64,000 bases of DNA from Micromonospora rifamycinica (GCF_900090265.1 NZ_LT607752.1:2170001-2234000); one strand, 5' to 3'. Numbered from the stretch's first letter, positions 45,185 to 55,431 are shown. The notes: generated from the sequence alone by a model not told the origin. Translations and numbers: made by a program.

Positions 45185-45817
45185 ATGCCGCAGGCCGCCT
45201 ACCAGCCGTCGATGCTCGACCTCGCCGACGCCGGCCCGACACTGACCCCGCTGGCCGGGCTGCGCCGCCGGGTGCTCACCCGGGGCGCGTGGGTCGACCA
45301 CCTGCCCGGCTGGGTGCACGGCTCCGACGCGGTGCTCGACACGCTGCGCACCAGGGTGCCCTGGCGGGCCGAACGCCGCACCATGTACGACACCGAGGTC
45401 GACGTCCCGCGCCTGCTCTGCTGGTACGGCCCCGACCGGCCGCTGCCGCACCCGCTGCTCGCCGCCGCCCGCACGGCGCTCAGCCGGCACTACGCGGCCG
45501 AGTTGGGCGAGCCGTTCGTCACCGCCGGCATGTGCCTCTACCGCGACGGCCGGGACAGCGTCGCCTGGCACGGCGACACCATCGGCCGCTCCGCGCACAC
45601 CGACACGATGGTGGCGATCGTCTCCTTCGGGTCGCCCCGCCCGCTGCTGCTGCGCCCCCGGGGCGGCGGCGAGACGCTGCGCTTCCCGCTGGGCCACGGC
45701 GACCTGGTGGTGATGGGCGGCTCGTGCCAACGCACCTGGGAGCACGCCGTCCCCAAGACCGCCCGTGCCGTCGGCCCACGGGTCAGCGTCCAGTTCCGCC
45801 CCGTCGACGTCGCCTGA
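45185..45817 (+). CDS. AlkB-like 2-oxoglutarate/Fe(II) dioxygenase
   Basis: 210 residues. The jelly-roll dioxygenase has HxD in VAWHGDTIGRSAHTDT, second His in RTWEHAVPKT, and Arg in GPRVSVQFRPV. The substrate-side YRDGRDSVAWHGD is typical of the AlkB family, which removes alkyl groups from DNA or RNA bases oxidatively. ATG 45185 follows the -10 TAGGGT by seven bases. Family members act in the cytosol on alkylated nucleic acid. Confidence 0.9.
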   Translation: MPQAAYQPSMLDLADAGPTLTPLAGLRRRVLTRGAWVDHLPGWVHGSDAVLDTLRTRVPWRAERRTMYDTEVDVPRLLCWYGPDRPLPHPLLAAARTALSRHYAAELGEPFVTAGMCLYRDGRDSVAWHGDTIGRSAHTDTMVAIVSFGSPRPLLLRPRGGGETLRFPLGHGDLVVMGGSCQRTWEHAVPKTARAVGPRVSVQFRPVDVA

Positions 45818-45865
45818 CACCGACGGGGCGGCCGGTGCTCAGCCCTCGCGGCGACCGGGGCGACC

Positions 45866-48355
45866 TCAGTCGCGTTCGATGAGGTGCCCGACGACGGTGG
45901 GGCCAAGCATCACGGCGAAGCCGGAGCCGTCGCGGCGCGGATCGGCGGGCGGCAGCTCCACCGGGTCACCGGTCGCGGTCGCCCCGACCGGCCGCGCGCC
46001 GATCCAGGCCACCACCAGGTCCGTCTCGCCCTTGAGGAAGCGCTGCGCCCGCACCCCGCCGGTCGCCCTCCCCTTCGCCGGGTACGACGCGAACGGGGTC
46101 ACCTTGACCGTCGCCCCCGTCGAGGTGACCACCATCGGCTCCCCGTGCGCGGCGTCGTCGGTGCGGACCGCGCCGAAGAACACCACCCGGGCACCCGCCG
46201 GCAGGCTGACCCCGGCCATCCCGCCGCCCTTGAGCCCCTGCGGGCGGACCAGCGAGGCGGCGAACCGCAGCAGAGACGCCTCGCTGGTGACGAAGGTCAG
46301 CGTCTCGGCGTCGTCGGCGAGCCAGCTCGCCCCGACCACCTCGTCGCCCGCCCGCAACGAGATCACCTCGAACTCGTCCGAGCGGACCGGCCACTCCGGG
46401 GTGCAGACCTTGACCACGCCCTGCCGGGTGCCCACCGCCAGGCCCGGTGAGCCCTGCGCGGTCGGGCCGAGCGGGGCCAGCCCGATCACCGTCTCCCCCG
46501 CCGCCAGCGGGACCAGCTCGGCGGCGGCCATCCCGCCCCGCAGCGACACCGTGCCGGCCTGCTCGGGCAGCACCGGCAGCGGCAACACGTCGACCTTGAA
46601 GGCCCGGCCGGCGCTGGTGACCAGGAGCACCCGACCCCGGGCCGTGGTGTGCACGACCGCGCGTACGGTGTCGTGCTTGACCCGGCCGTTGCGCCGACGC
46701 CCCTCGGACGCCTCCTCCGACTCGGCCGCCGTCCGGGCGACCAGCCCGGTCGCCGAGAGGATCACCTGACACGGGTCGTCGGCCACCTCCAACGGCCCGG
46801 CCGGCACCGACGCCGCCAGTACCTCCTTGAGATCCCCGTCGACCAGGGTGGTCCGCCGCGACCCGGAGAACTGCTTCACCACGGCCGCCAGCTCGTCGGA
46901 GACGACCTTCCGGAGCACCTTCGGGTCGTCGAGGATCTTCGACAGGTCGGCGATCTCCCCGCGCAGCTTCTCCTGCTCGGCCTCCAGCTCGATCCGGTCG
47001 TACTTCGTCAGCCGGCGCAGCGGGGTGTCCAGGATGTAGGTCGCCTGGATCTCGGAGAGCTTGAACTTCTGCATCAGGCCGTCCTTGGCGGCCTGGGCGT
47101 CCTCGCTGGCCCGGATCAGCTTGACCACCCGGTCGATGTCGAGCAGGGCGATCAGCAGCCCGTCGACCAGGTGCAGCCGCTCCTGGCGCTTGCGCCGCCG
47201 GTACGCGCTGCGCCGGGTCACCACCTCGTACCGGTGGGCCAGGAAGACCTCCAGCAGCGCCTTCAGCCCGAGGGTGCGCGGCTGGCCGTCGACCAGCACC
47301 AGGTTGTTGATGCCGAAGGACTGCTCCAGCGGAGTGAGCCGGTAGAGGTCGGCCAGCAACGCCTGCGGGTTGACCCCGACCTTGCACTCGACGACCAGCC
47401 GGGTGCCGCTCTCCCGGTCGGTGAGGTCCTTGACGTCGGCGATGCCGGTGAGCCGCTTGGTCTTGTTGACCTCGTTGGTGATCGCCGCGATGACCTTCTC
47501 CGCGCCGACGCCGTAGGGCAGCTCGACCACGGTGATGGCCTGCCGGCCCCGGCTGCCCTCCAGCGGGCCGATCTCGACCCGACCGCGCATCCGCACCACG
47601 CCGCGCCCGGTCTCGTACGCCCGGCGCACCTCGTCCAGCCCGAGCAGCAGGCCGCCGGTGGGCAGGTCGGGGCCGGGGACGAACTCCATCAGCTTGTCGA
47701 GGTCGGCGTCCGGGTGGTTGATCAGCCAGCGGGCGGCGGAGACCACCTCGCCGAGGTGGTGCGGGATCATGTTGGTCGCCATCCCGACCGCGATCCCGGA
47801 CGCCCCGTTGACCAGCAGGTTGGGGAAGGCGGCGGGCAGCACGGTCGGCTGGGTCAGCGAGCCGTCGTAGTTGGGCTCGACGTCGACGGTGTCCTCGCCC
47901 AACTCCCCGACCAGCAGCATCGCCTCCCGGGCGAGCCGGGCCTCGGTGTAACGCGCCGCTGCCGGGCCATCGTCCGGGGAACCAAAATTTCCATGCCCAT
48001 CGATGAGTGGGGCGTTGAGCGAGAAGTCCTGGGCGAGCCGGACCATCGCGTCGTAGATCGCCGTGTCGCCGTGCGGGTGGTACTTGCCCATCACGTCGCC
48101 GACGATCCGGGCCGACTTGACGTGCCCCCGGTCGGGGCGGTGACCCTGCTCGTGCATCGAGTACAGGATGCGGCGGTGCACCGGCTTGAGGCCGTCGCGG
48201 GCGTCGGGCAGGGCGCGGGAGTGGATGACCGAGAAGGCGTACTCCAGGTAGGAGTCGGACACCTCGGTGACCAGCGGGTTGTCGAAGACCCGCGCGCCGG
48301 CCTGGTCGAAGGCGGACAGGTCCACCTTGGCGCGGTCGTCCTTACGGCGTGCCAT
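45866..48355 (-). CDS. parC: Type IIA topoisomerase subunit A (ParC/GyrA family)
   Basis: An 829-residue DNA topoisomerase IV/gyrase-like A subunit: [24 protein letters not shown], the quinolone region [19 protein letters not shown] (Thr and Ile at positions that are often Ala/Ser), and the catalytic Tyr in [10 protein letters not shown]. Six C-terminal beta-propeller blades follow from about residue 500 (for example [27 protein letters not shown]). A canonical GyrA box (QRRGGKG) is not seen, which favours ParC. It forms an operon with the B subunit 68 bp upstream. ATG 48355. Confidence 0.88.
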   Translation of the reverse strand: MARRKDDRAKVDLSAFDQAGARVFDNPLVTEVSDSYLEYAFSVIHSRALPDARDGLKPVHRRILYSMHEQGHRPDRGHVKSARIVGDVMGKYHPHGDTAIYDAMVRLAQDFSLNAPLIDGHGNFGSPDDGPAAARYTEARLAREAMLLVGELGEDTVDVEPNYDGSLTQPTVLPAAFPNLLVNGASGIAVGMATNMIPHHLGEVVSAARWLINHPDADLDKLMEFVPGPDLPTGGLLLGLDEVRRAYETGRGVVRMRGRVEIGPLEGSRGRQAITVVELPYGVGAEKVIAAITNEVNKTKRLTGIADVKDLTDRESGTRLVVECKVGVNPQALLADLYRLTPLEQSFGINNLVLVDGQPRTLGLKALLEVFLAHRYEVVTRRSAYRRRKRQERLHLVDGLLIALLDIDRVVKLIRASEDAQAAKDGLMQKFKLSEIQATYILDTPLRRLTKYDRIELEAEQEKLRGEIADLSKILDDPKVLRKVVSDELAAVVKQFSGSRRTTLVDGDLKEVLAASVPAGPLEVADDPCQVILSATGLVARTAAESEEASEGRRRNGRVKHDTVRAVVHTTARGRVLLVTSAGRAFKVDVLPLPVLPEQAGTVSLRGGMAAAELVPLAAGETVIGLAPLGPTAQGSPGLAVGTRQGVVKVCTPEWPVRSDEFEVISLRAGDEVVGASWLADDAETLTFVTSEASLLRFAASLVRPQGLKGGGMAGVSLPAGARVVFFGAVRTDDAAHGEPMVVTSTGATVKVTPFASYPAKGRATGGVRAQRFLKGETDLVVAWIGARPVGATATGDPVELPPADPRRDGSGFAVMLGPTVVGHLIERD

Positions 48356-48423
48356 CGTTCAGCTCTCTTCCCGGTGTACGGCGGCCACGGTGCTCAGGCG
48401 TCGGATGCTCACGCCCTGGGTGC

Positions 48424-50481
48424 TCATGCGTCGATCGCGTCGCGGTCGACCCGGTCGGAGGAGTCGATCAGCCAGTTGCGGCGCGGCTCGACCTTCTCGC
48501 CCATCAGCAGTTCGAGGATGCGCTCGGCGGCGTCGACGTCGTCGAGGGTGATCCGGCGGACCGCCCGGGTGGCCGGGTTCATCGTGGTCTCCCACAACTC
48601 GTCGGCGTCCATCTCACCGAGACCCTTGAAGCGCGGGATCGGGGTGACGATCTGCCTGCCGGCCTTCTCCAGCTTGCGGACCGTCGCCTCCATCTCGGCC
48701 TGGGTGTAGGTGTAGGTGGTCTGCGGGCTGCGCCCCTTCGTGGTGATCTTGTGCAGCGGCGGCATCGCGGCGTAGAGCCGGCCGGCCTCGATCAGCGGTC
48801 GCATGTAGCGGGCGAACAGGGTGATCAACAGGGTCCGGATGTGCGCGCCGTCCACGTCGGCGTCCGCCATGATCAGCACCCGGCCGTAGCGCAGCGCGGA
48901 CAGGTCGAAGGTACGCCCCGAGCCGGCCCCGAGCACCTGCACGATCGCCGCGCACTCGGCGTTGTCGAGCACCTGCTGGAGGTTGGCCTTCTGCACGTTG
49001 AGGATCTTGCCGCGGATCGGCAGCAGCGCCTGATATTCGGCAGAACGGGCAAGTCGCCCTGTGCCGAGGGCACTGTCCCCTTCCACGATGAATAATTCAC
49101 TTCTGTCGATTCCCGCGGCGCGGCAGTCGACCAGTTTGGCGGGCATCGACGCGCCCTCCAGGGCGGTCTTGCGCCGGGCCGCGTCCTTCTGCTGCTTCTG
49201 GGTCAGCCGGACCCGGGCCGCGTCGACGATCTTCTGGAGCACCGTGCGCGCCTCGGCCTTGCTGCGCCGGTCCTCCAGCCAGGCCTTGACGTGCTGCTCG
49301 ACCAGGGTCTGGAGCACCTTGGTGATGCCGGCGGTGGAGAGCTCGTCCTTGGTCTGCGAGGTGAACTGCGGCTCGGGGATGCGTACGTGCACCACCGCCG
49401 TCATCCCCTCCAGGACGTCGTCCAGGGTGGGCGGGTCCTCCTTGGGCTTGAGCAGGCCCCGGGTGTTGCGGACGGCGTCGGCCAGGGTCCGGGTCAGCGC
49501 CCGCTCGAAGCCCCGGCGGTGGGTGCCGCCGTGGGCGTTGCGGATGGTGTTGGTGAAGCACTCGACGGTGCGCTCGTAGCCGGTGCCCCAGCGGAAGGCG
49601 ATCTCGACCTCGGCCCGGCGCTGCACGTTGGACTGCATCACGCCGTTGGCGTCGGCGGCGTTCTCCCGGTACGTCCCCTCGCCGGTGACCAGCAGGGTGC
49701 CGGAGACCGGCCGGTCACCGGCCGGGGCCAGGAATTCGACCATGTCGGTGAGCCCGTTGGGGTAGTGGAAGCGCTCCTCGGCCGGTTCCTCGGCGGTCTC
49801 GTCGCGCAGCCGGTAGTCGACCCCGGGGACCAGGAAGGCGGTGTTGCGCAGCTTCATCCGGACGGCCTCGACGTCGAGGCGCGCGCCGGTCTCGAAGTAG
49901 CGGGCGTCGTGCCAGTAGCGGATCGAGGTGCCGGTGCGCTGGCCCCGCTTCATCGCTCCGACGACCTGCAGGCCGGGGCCGGGGGTGAACGGGGCGTCCG
50001 GGCCGTCGCCGGCGAAGACGCCGGGCACGCCGTGCCGGAAGGACATCGCGTGCACCTTGCCACCGCGCCGGACGGTCACGTCGAACCGGCGGGACAGCGC
50101 GTTGACGGCGGAGGCGCCCACGCCGTGCAGGCCGCCGGAGGTCTTGTAGCCGGAGCCGCCGAACTTGCCGCCGGCGTGCAGCCGGGTGAGCACCAGCTCG
50201 ACCCCGGAGATGCCGGACTTGGCGTGCACGTCGGTGGGGATGCCCCGGCCGTCGTCGTCGACCTGCACCGAGCCGTCGGCGTGCAGGATCACCTCGACCG
50301 TGGTGGCGTGACCGGCGACACCCTCGTCGGTGGAGTTGTCGAGGATCTCGTTGACGAGGTGACCCACGCCACGACTGTCGGTGGAGCCGATGTACATGCC
50401 GGGACGCTTGCGGACGGCGTCCAGGCCCTCCAGGTGGGTGAGGTCGTCGGCCCCGTAGAGGGTCTCAGGCTGTGCGGTCAA
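48424..50481 (-). CDS. parE: Type IIA topoisomerase subunit B (ParE/GyrB family)
   Basis: About 685 residues. GHKL ATPase: LDAVRKRPGMYIGSTD, EILDNSTDEG, DDGRGIPTDVH, GGLHGVGASAVNALS. The TOPRIM domain has FIVEGDSALGTGRLA (EGDSA) and LIMADADVDGAHIRTLLI, and the C-terminus MNPATRAVRRITLDD. EGDSALG rather than EGDSAGG is a departure in the TOPRIM motif worth noting. The start is uncertain: TTG 50481 has GGGGAG about nine bases upstream, and the frame is open upstream without homology. It is co-transcribed with the A subunit and divergent from the SGNH hydrolase gene. Confidence 0.88.
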   Translation of the reverse strand: MTAQPETLYGADDLTHLEGLDAVRKRPGMYIGSTDSRGVGHLVNEILDNSTDEGVAGHATTVEVILHADGSVQVDDDGRGIPTDVHAKSGISGVELVLTRLHAGGKFGGSGYKTSGGLHGVGASAVNALSRRFDVTVRRGGKVHAMSFRHGVPGVFAGDGPDAPFTPGPGLQVVGAMKRGQRTGTSIRYWHDARYFETGARLDVEAVRMKLRNTAFLVPGVDYRLRDETAEEPAEERFHYPNGLTDMVEFLAPAGDRPVSGTLLVTGEGTYRENAADANGVMQSNVQRRAEVEIAFRWGTGYERTVECFTNTIRNAHGGTHRRGFERALTRTLADAVRNTRGLLKPKEDPPTLDDVLEGMTAVVHVRIPEPQFTSQTKDELSTAGITKVLQTLVEQHVKAWLEDRRSKAEARTVLQKIVDAARVRLTQKQQKDAARRKTALEGASMPAKLVDCRAAGIDRSELFIVEGDSALGTGRLARSAEYQALLPIRGKILNVQKANLQQVLDNAECAAIVQVLGAGSGRTFDLSALRYGRVLIMADADVDGAHIRTLLITLFARYMRPLIEAGRLYAAMPPLHKITTKGRSPQTTYTYTQAEMEATVRKLEKAGRQIVTPIPRFKGLGEMDADELWETTMNPATRAVRRITLDDVDAAERILELLMGEKVEPRRNWLIDSSDRVDRDAIDA

Positions 50482-50793
50482 CTGGTCGTACTCCCCGGTC
50501 TCGGCGGTGTGGTGCCGCTCACCGTCTAGATCTCCACGCGCGGCGTGCCGCAGCGAGCGTAGCCGTACGCCCCGACAGTGACGTGCAGCCCCACGTCGGA
50601 CGGCGGTCGCGCGTCTCTCCGGGTCAACCACGCCGGCCGGCCGGGACTTCCCCGGTCGGGCCGCCGCCGGTCGGCGAAGACCATTTCCGCCATTCGACGA
50701 TCGTGTTAAGAGGCATTGACGCCCATCTCGCCAGGTGATCTGATCGCGGCCGGCAAGGATCTTTCACATTTCCATGGACAGATGGGGGACGTC
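50482..50793. other. Divergent intergenic region between parE and the SGNH hydrolase gene
   Basis: 312 bp without a supported gene. It contains TTGACG (50716-50721), a possible -35 element for the + strand gene, although the -10 at normal spacing is poor. The ribosome binding site GGGGGA lies before ATG 50794. Confidence 0.5.
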
Positions 50794-52050
50794 ATGTCCA
50801 GGTTCCGTCGGAGCGCCCTCGCGGCGCTCCTCACCGTCGCCACGGCCGCCACACCGGTCGCCGTCGGCCCCGCCACGCCGGCCGCCGCCGCCCTGCCCAC
50901 CGCCGCGGTCGCCCTCGGCGACAGCTTCATCAGCGGCGAGGGCGCCGGGGCGTACGCGCCGGTGCCCGACCTCAACGGGGTGGCCCAGCCCTTCCCCGGC
51001 TGGTCGGCGTCGAACAGCAACGCCTACTTCTGCCACCGATCACCGAACGCCTCACTGTTCAAGGCGGACCTGCCCGGGATCACCGACCGGTTCAACCTCG
51101 CCTGCTCCGGCGGCCAGCCGTACGACATCGCCAACGCCTCGGCCAGCCGGGCCAAGGGCCGGCAGGTGGCCGCCCAGCTCGACCAGCTCCGCGCGGTCGG
51201 GCAGACCCACGACATCGACCTGGTGCTGGTCGGCCTCGGTTCCAACAACAGCTCGTTCACCTTCGGCAGCGTTGCCGAGAAGTGCGCCAACCGGTTCATC
51301 GCCGACGCCTGGACCGGGTGGTGGGAGTTCTGGGCGTACCTGGGCGGGCCGGTGGAGCAGGAGCCCTGCTCGGACGCCGACCTGGCCACCGCCGCCCAGG
51401 TCGCCGCCGCGACGGCGGAGACCACCGCGGCGGTCCGGCAGATCCTGACCACGCTCGACCAGATCGACGCCGACGGCCAGCACCGGATCGTCTTCCAGGA
51501 CTACACGAACCCGCTGCCGCCGGAGCTGGCCTCGACCTACTGGGAGGAGGACAGCCGGGACGACACCCGGGACAAGTTCCGTGACCTGGGTGCCGAGCGG
51601 TACGCCGCCGGCTGCCCGATCCACCGGGCCAGCCTCGCCCCCGGCCAGCGCTTCTCGCAGGGCCTGGGCACCCTGGTCAGCTCGGTCCGCAGCACGCTGG
51701 CCACCGAGTTCCCCGCCGCCGACCTGGTCTACCTCAACGTACAGCGGGCCTTCGACGGCGCCCGGCTCTGCGAGTCGGCGGGCAGCCCCGGCAACGCGCT
51801 GGCCACCCCGATCCGGCTCCAGGACGGTACCTCGGGTGTCTTCGTGACCAGCCTCTCCGGCTACGACAAGCTGGACATCCAGCGGATCGCCAACACCTGC
51901 GGGACGTACTTCCAGACCTGCCAGGAGTCCTGGCACCCGAGCGCCGCCGGGCACCAGGTGCTCGGCCGGTGCCTGACCGGGGCGGCGGCCACCGCGGCCC
52001 GCACGGTCGCCTGCGTCCGGTCGACGGACGGCACGGTCCGGGTCAGCTGA
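50794..52050 (+). CDS. Secreted SGNH/GDSL hydrolase
   Basis: A 418-residue protein with a Sec signal peptide (RFRRSALAALLTVATAATPV, then AAA cleavage at about 33). Block I is AVALGDSFISGEGAGAY, block III LVGLGSNNSSF (GxN), and block V SWHPSAAGHQVLG with the catalytic Asp/His pair replaced by W-H-P as in actinomycete SGNH lipases. Five or more cysteines suggest disulfides. Members are secreted esterases or lipases. ATG 50794 is chosen over upstream starts because GGGGGACGTC precedes it and it begins the signal peptide. Confidence 0.9.
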   Translation: MSRFRRSALAALLTVATAATPVAVGPATPAAAALPTAAVALGDSFISGEGAGAYAPVPDLNGVAQPFPGWSASNSNAYFCHRSPNASLFKADLPGITDRFNLACSGGQPYDIANASASRAKGRQVAAQLDQLRAVGQTHDIDLVLVGLGSNNSSFTFGSVAEKCANRFIADAWTGWWEFWAYLGGPVEQEPCSDADLATAAQVAAATAETTAAVRQILTTLDQIDADGQHRIVFQDYTNPLPPELASTYWEEDSRDDTRDKFRDLGAERYAAGCPIHRASLAPGQRFSQGLGTLVSSVRSTLATEFPAADLVYLNVQRAFDGARLCESAGSPGNALATPIRLQDGTSGVFVTSLSGYDKLDIQRIANTCGTYFQTCQESWHPSAAGHQVLGRCLTGAAATAARTVACVRSTDGTVRVS

Positions 52051-52150
52051 ACCGCCGGCCGGTGGGAGCGACCCTGATGGCCGCTCCCACCGGCCGGACC
52101 CCTCCCGCCCACCGCCCCGGCCGGCACGCCCACCGGGGGCGGACGCCCGG

Positions 52151-52591
52151 TCAGGTCGCCACCGGGACGGTCGGGGCGAGGGTGAGCAGCGACGGCACCG
52201 CCGGGTCGTCGACCAGCTCGCCCACCGGCACCTCGTCGAGCGCGGCCAGGAAGGCGGCCTGGGCGCGGCGGAGCTGGACCCGCAGGCGGCAGCCGGCACG
52301 CAGGGCGCAGCCGGACTCCTCGCAGGCGACCACCTCGCCCTCCCCCTCGAAGGCCCGCACGATCCGCCCGACGGTGATCCGCTCGGCCCCCTCGGCGAAG
52401 GCCACCCCGCCCGCGCGGCCCCGGACGGTGACCAGCACCCCGATCCGCTGCAACCGCTGCACCACCTTGGCCACGTGGCTGCGGGGCAGGTCGAGCCGGT
52501 CGGCCAGCTCGTCGATGGTGGTCCGGTGCGACACGGGGGCGGTGAGCATGGCTATCCGCAGGGCCATGTCCGTCGACCGGTTGAGCTTCAC
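52151..52591 (-). CDS. nsrR: Nitric oxide-sensing Rrf2 repressor NsrR
   Basis: A 146-residue Rrf2 regulator. The wHTH is TTIDELADRLDLPRSHVAKV, then VTVRGRAGGVAFA. Cysteines 90, 95 and 101 (VACEESGCALRAGCR) bind the iron-sulfur cluster, and Asp8 (NRSTDMALR) matches the Asp ligand known from Streptomyces NsrR, which holds a [4Fe-4S] cluster. GTG 52591. It is divergent from the flavohemoglobin gene with an operator between them, so it represses NO detoxification until NO damages the cluster. Confidence 0.92.
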   Translation of the reverse strand: MKLNRSTDMALRIAMLTAPVSHRTTIDELADRLDLPRSHVAKVVQRLQRIGVLVTVRGRAGGVAFAEGAERITVGRIVRAFEGEGEVVACEESGCALRAGCRLRVQLRRAQAAFLAALDEVPVGELVDDPAVPSLLTLAPTVPVAT

Positions 52592-52679
52592 GCCCCGACC
52601 CTAGCCAGCGGCACCGGCGCCGGACAGGGGCCGGACGGCGGTGACCACCACGACCACGGACCCGGGACCTTCGGCCCTG

Positions 52680-52702
52680 AAGAGGACTATCAGATTCCTG
52701 TT
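52680..52702. promoter_or_regulatory. NsrR operator
   Basis: A 23-bp 11-1-11 inverted repeat: left half AAGAGGACTAT, centre C, right half AGATTCCTGTT. The halves match at 8 of 11 positions. The outer AA...GTT and inner AGAT fit the Streptomyces NsrR site layout. It lies 36 bp before the hmp GTG and 89 bp before nsrR. Confidence 0.75.
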
Positions 52703-52737
52703 TGAGTGTCCCCAGTAGCCAAACAGGAGGAGGAGCC

Positions 52738-53958
52738 GTGCTCTCGGAGTCGTCAGCCGCCGTCGTCACCGCCACCCTGCCCGTGGTCCGGGCGCACGCC
52801 GACCAGATCACCGGCCGGTTCTACGCCCGGATGTTCGCCGCCCACCCGGAGCTGCTCGACCTGTTCAACCGGGGCAACCAGGCGACCGGCCGGCAGCAGT
52901 CCGCCCTGGCCGCCTCCGTCGTCGCGTACGCCGGCCACCTCACCGGCACCGACGGGGCGGCGTGGACGGCGATCCTGGACCGGATCGCGCACAAGCACGC
53001 CTCACTCGGCATCACCCCCGGGCAGTACCCGCTGGTGGGACGCCACCTGTTGGCCGCCGTCGGGGAGGTGCTCGGCGCGGCGGTGACCCCCGAGGTCGCC
53101 GCCGCCTGGGACGAGGTGTACTGGCTGATGGCCTGCGAACTCGTCGCCCGGGAGTCCCGCCTCTACACCACCGCCGGGGTGGCCGGGGACGGCACGGGGT
53201 GGCGCGACTGGCGGGTCGTCGGGGTGACCCCGGAGGCCACCGACACCGTCTCGTTCACCCTCGCCCCGGCCGACGGCGGCCCGGTGCCGGGCTTCGTCCC
53301 CGGGCAGTACGTCTCGGTCGCGGTGGGCCTCGACGGCGGGCTCGGCCGGCAGATCCGCCAGTACAGCCTCTCCGGAAGCCCCGACGCCGACCACTGGCGG
53401 ATCACCGTGAAGCGGGTACGCGGCACCGGCGGAGCCCCGGACGGCCTGGTCTCGACGACCCTGCACGAGCGGGTCCGCCCCGGCGACACCATCCGGCTGA
53501 GCCCGCCCTTCGGCGAGGTGAGCGCGGTGCCCGGCACCGGGCCGCTGCTGCTGGTCAGCGCCGGGATCGGCCTCACCCCGGCGATGTCCGCCCTGCAACA
53601 CCTGGCGGCCACCGCACCGGACCGGCCGGTGGTGCTGGCCCACGCCGACCGGGACGCCGCCGCCCACGCCCACCGGGCTGAGCTGGTCGACCTGCACTCC
53701 CGGCTGCCCGGGCTGCGGCTGCGGCTCTGGTACGAGACCCCCACCGCCGCCGGCGACGCCCTCCCCCCGGCCGCCGAGGTGGCCCGGGGACGGATCGACC
53801 CGGAGCTCATCCCGCTCTCCCCGGACGCGCACGTACACCTCTGCGGACCGCTGCCGTTCATGAACCAGGTGCGGGGCGGCCTGCTGCGCCGGGGCGTACC
53901 GGTGGAACGGATCGCCTACGAGGTGTTCGGGCCGGGGATGCTGCCCGGCGCGAGCTGA
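52738..53958 (+). CDS. hmp: Flavohemoglobin (NO dioxygenase)
   Basis: A 406-residue three-domain protein. The globin (1-140) has Phe/Tyr in GRFYARMF and the proximal His87 in DRIAHKHASLG. The FAD domain (about 150-255) has RQIRQYSLSG (RxYSxS). The NAD domain has LLVSAGIGLTPAMSAL and a terminal YEVFGPGMLP. It converts NO to nitrate with NAD(P)H and oxygen in the cytosol. GTG 52738 has AGGAGGAGGAG directly upstream. It is regulated by the divergent NsrR. Confidence 0.95.
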   Translation: MLSESSAAVVTATLPVVRAHADQITGRFYARMFAAHPELLDLFNRGNQATGRQQSALAASVVAYAGHLTGTDGAAWTAILDRIAHKHASLGITPGQYPLVGRHLLAAVGEVLGAAVTPEVAAAWDEVYWLMACELVARESRLYTTAGVAGDGTGWRDWRVVGVTPEATDTVSFTLAPADGGPVPGFVPGQYVSVAVGLDGGLGRQIRQYSLSGSPDADHWRITVKRVRGTGGAPDGLVSTTLHERVRPGDTIRLSPPFGEVSAVPGTGPLLLVSAGIGLTPAMSALQHLAATAPDRPVVLAHADRDAAAHAHRAELVDLHSRLPGLRLRLWYETPTAAGDALPPAAEVARGRIDPELIPLSPDAHVHLCGPLPFMNQVRGGLLRRGVPVERIAYEVFGPGMLPGAS

Positions 53959-54111
53959 CCGCCCACCGGGCCGGCACGGTCGGGTCGTGACCGGGCGACA
54001 CGGTGGGGTCGTGGGTCGTCACCGGGCGGAACCACCGGGGGGCACGCAGAGCGGTGGGGCGGGCACGCAAAGTTGATGTTTACCGGTCCCCCGCCGGGCA
54101 ACTGGTTCGGC

Positions 54112-55356
54112 ATGCGTATCGCGATCGTCTCGGGGCACGCCAGCCCGCTCGCCGCTGCCGACGGACGAGCCGCCGGTGGTCAGCACCTGCACGTCGCGGA
54201 GCAGGCGGCGGCGCTGGCCGGCGAGGGGCACGAGGTGCGGATCTACACCCGCCGGGATTCCGCCGTGCTGCCCGACACCGTGCGGACCGACGCCGGCTAC
54301 CAGGTGTGGCACGTCCCGGCCGGTCCCGCCCGACCACTGCCGCCCGACGACCTCCTGCCCCACCTGGGCGAGTTCGGCCGGTGGCTGGCCGGGCAGTGGC
54401 GACCGGACGGCTGGCGGCCCGACGTGACACACGCCCACTTCTGGCTCAGCGGCCTGGCCGCCCTGCACGCCGGTCGCCGTACCGGCACTCCGGTGGTGCT
54501 GACCTACCACGACCTGGGCAGCGCGCACCGACGCCGGGCCGGGGGCCGTGACCCCGGGCCCCGCGGGCGGATCGGCTACGAGCGGGCGCTCGGCCGGGCC
54601 GCCGACCGCGTCGTCGTCCAGTCGCACGACGAGCTGGGGGAACTGGTCCGGCTCGGGGTGCCGCGGTCGAAGCTGACCCTGGTGCCGGCGGGGGTGGACG
54701 GGACGATGTTCGGCCCGACCGGGCCGGTCGCGGCGCGTGACCCGGACCGCCCCCGGATCCTCACCGTCGGCCCGCTGCGGGAACGCCAGGGCTTCCAGGA
54801 CCTCGTCCGGGCGCTGCCCACGGTGCCCGGAGCCGAGTGCGTGATGGTCGGCGGGCCGCCCGCCGAGCTGCTGCCGGCCGACACGGTGGCCCGCCGGTTG
54901 ACCGCGCTCGCCTCGTCCTGTCGGGTCGCCGACCGGGTCCGGCTGGTCGGGGCGGTCCCCCGGGACGAGCTGGCGGCGTGGTACCGGTCCGCCGACGTCA
55001 TGGTCGCCGCCCCCTGGTACGAGCCGTTCGGCCGGACCCCGCTGGAGGCGATGGCGTGCGGCGTGCCGGTGATCGGCACCGACGTCGGAGGGATCAGCGA
55101 CAGCGTGGTCGACGGGCTGACCGGCGACCTGGTGCCGCCGCGTGACCCCCGGGCGCTGGGCACCGCGATCCGCCGGCTGCTCGCCGACCGGGTCCGCCGG
55201 TTCTCGTACGCCACGGCGGCGCTGGACCGGATCCGGGTCCGCTACTCCTGGCGGCACTGGGCGGAGCAGCTCACCGCCGTCTACACCGCGGTCAGCGGCG
55301 TCGGTCAGGTGGCCGGGGTGAACGTTGCCGGTCAGGCCGCCGCGGCGGCCGCCTGA
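54112..55356 (+). CDS. GT-B glycosyltransferase (family 4)
   Basis: A 414-residue enzyme of the GT4 type: MRIAIVSGHASPLAAADGRAAGG (start written in parts: MRIAIVSGHASP), GGQHLHVAEQAAALAGEGHE, HAHFWLSGLAAL, and the donor site APWYEPFGRTPLEAMACGVP with the Glu pair ExF...E. It is similar to actinobacterial mycothiol- and trehalose-related GT4 enzymes, but the substrate is not determined. The start at ATG 54112 fits the conserved N-terminus; there is no clear ribosome binding site, and an ATG at 54076 lies further upstream. Single gene. Confidence 0.9.
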   Translation: MRIAIVSGHASPLAAADGRAAGGQHLHVAEQAAALAGEGHEVRIYTRRDSAVLPDTVRTDAGYQVWHVPAGPARPLPPDDLLPHLGEFGRWLAGQWRPDGWRPDVTHAHFWLSGLAALHAGRRTGTPVVLTYHDLGSAHRRRAGGRDPGPRGRIGYERALGRAADRVVVQSHDELGELVRLGVPRSKLTLVPAGVDGTMFGPTGPVAARDPDRPRILTVGPLRERQGFQDLVRALPTVPGAECVMVGGPPAELLPADTVARRLTALASSCRVADRVRLVGAVPRDELAAWYRSADVMVAAPWYEPFGRTPLEAMACGVPVIGTDVGGISDSVVDGLTGDLVPPRDPRALGTAIRRLLADRVRRFSYATAALDRIRVRYSWRHWAEQLTAVYTAVSGVGQVAGVNVAGQAAAAAA

Positions 55357-55419
55357 CCGACCGGACGGCGACCGGATCCGGCCGGGAGGGCGTCACCCGA
55401 TCCGGTTATTACCGACCGG

Positions 55420-55425
55420 TAGGAT
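55420..55425 (+). promoter_or_regulatory. -10 hexamer of a leaderless hydrolase gene
   Basis: TAGGAT ends six bases before GTG 55432. No ribosome binding site is present. Confidence 0.55.
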
Positions 55426-55431
55426 GAGCCG

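Noticed and set aside
52962..53681. 239-codon frame inside hmp
   Set aside because: Shadow of the conserved flavohemoglobin frame.
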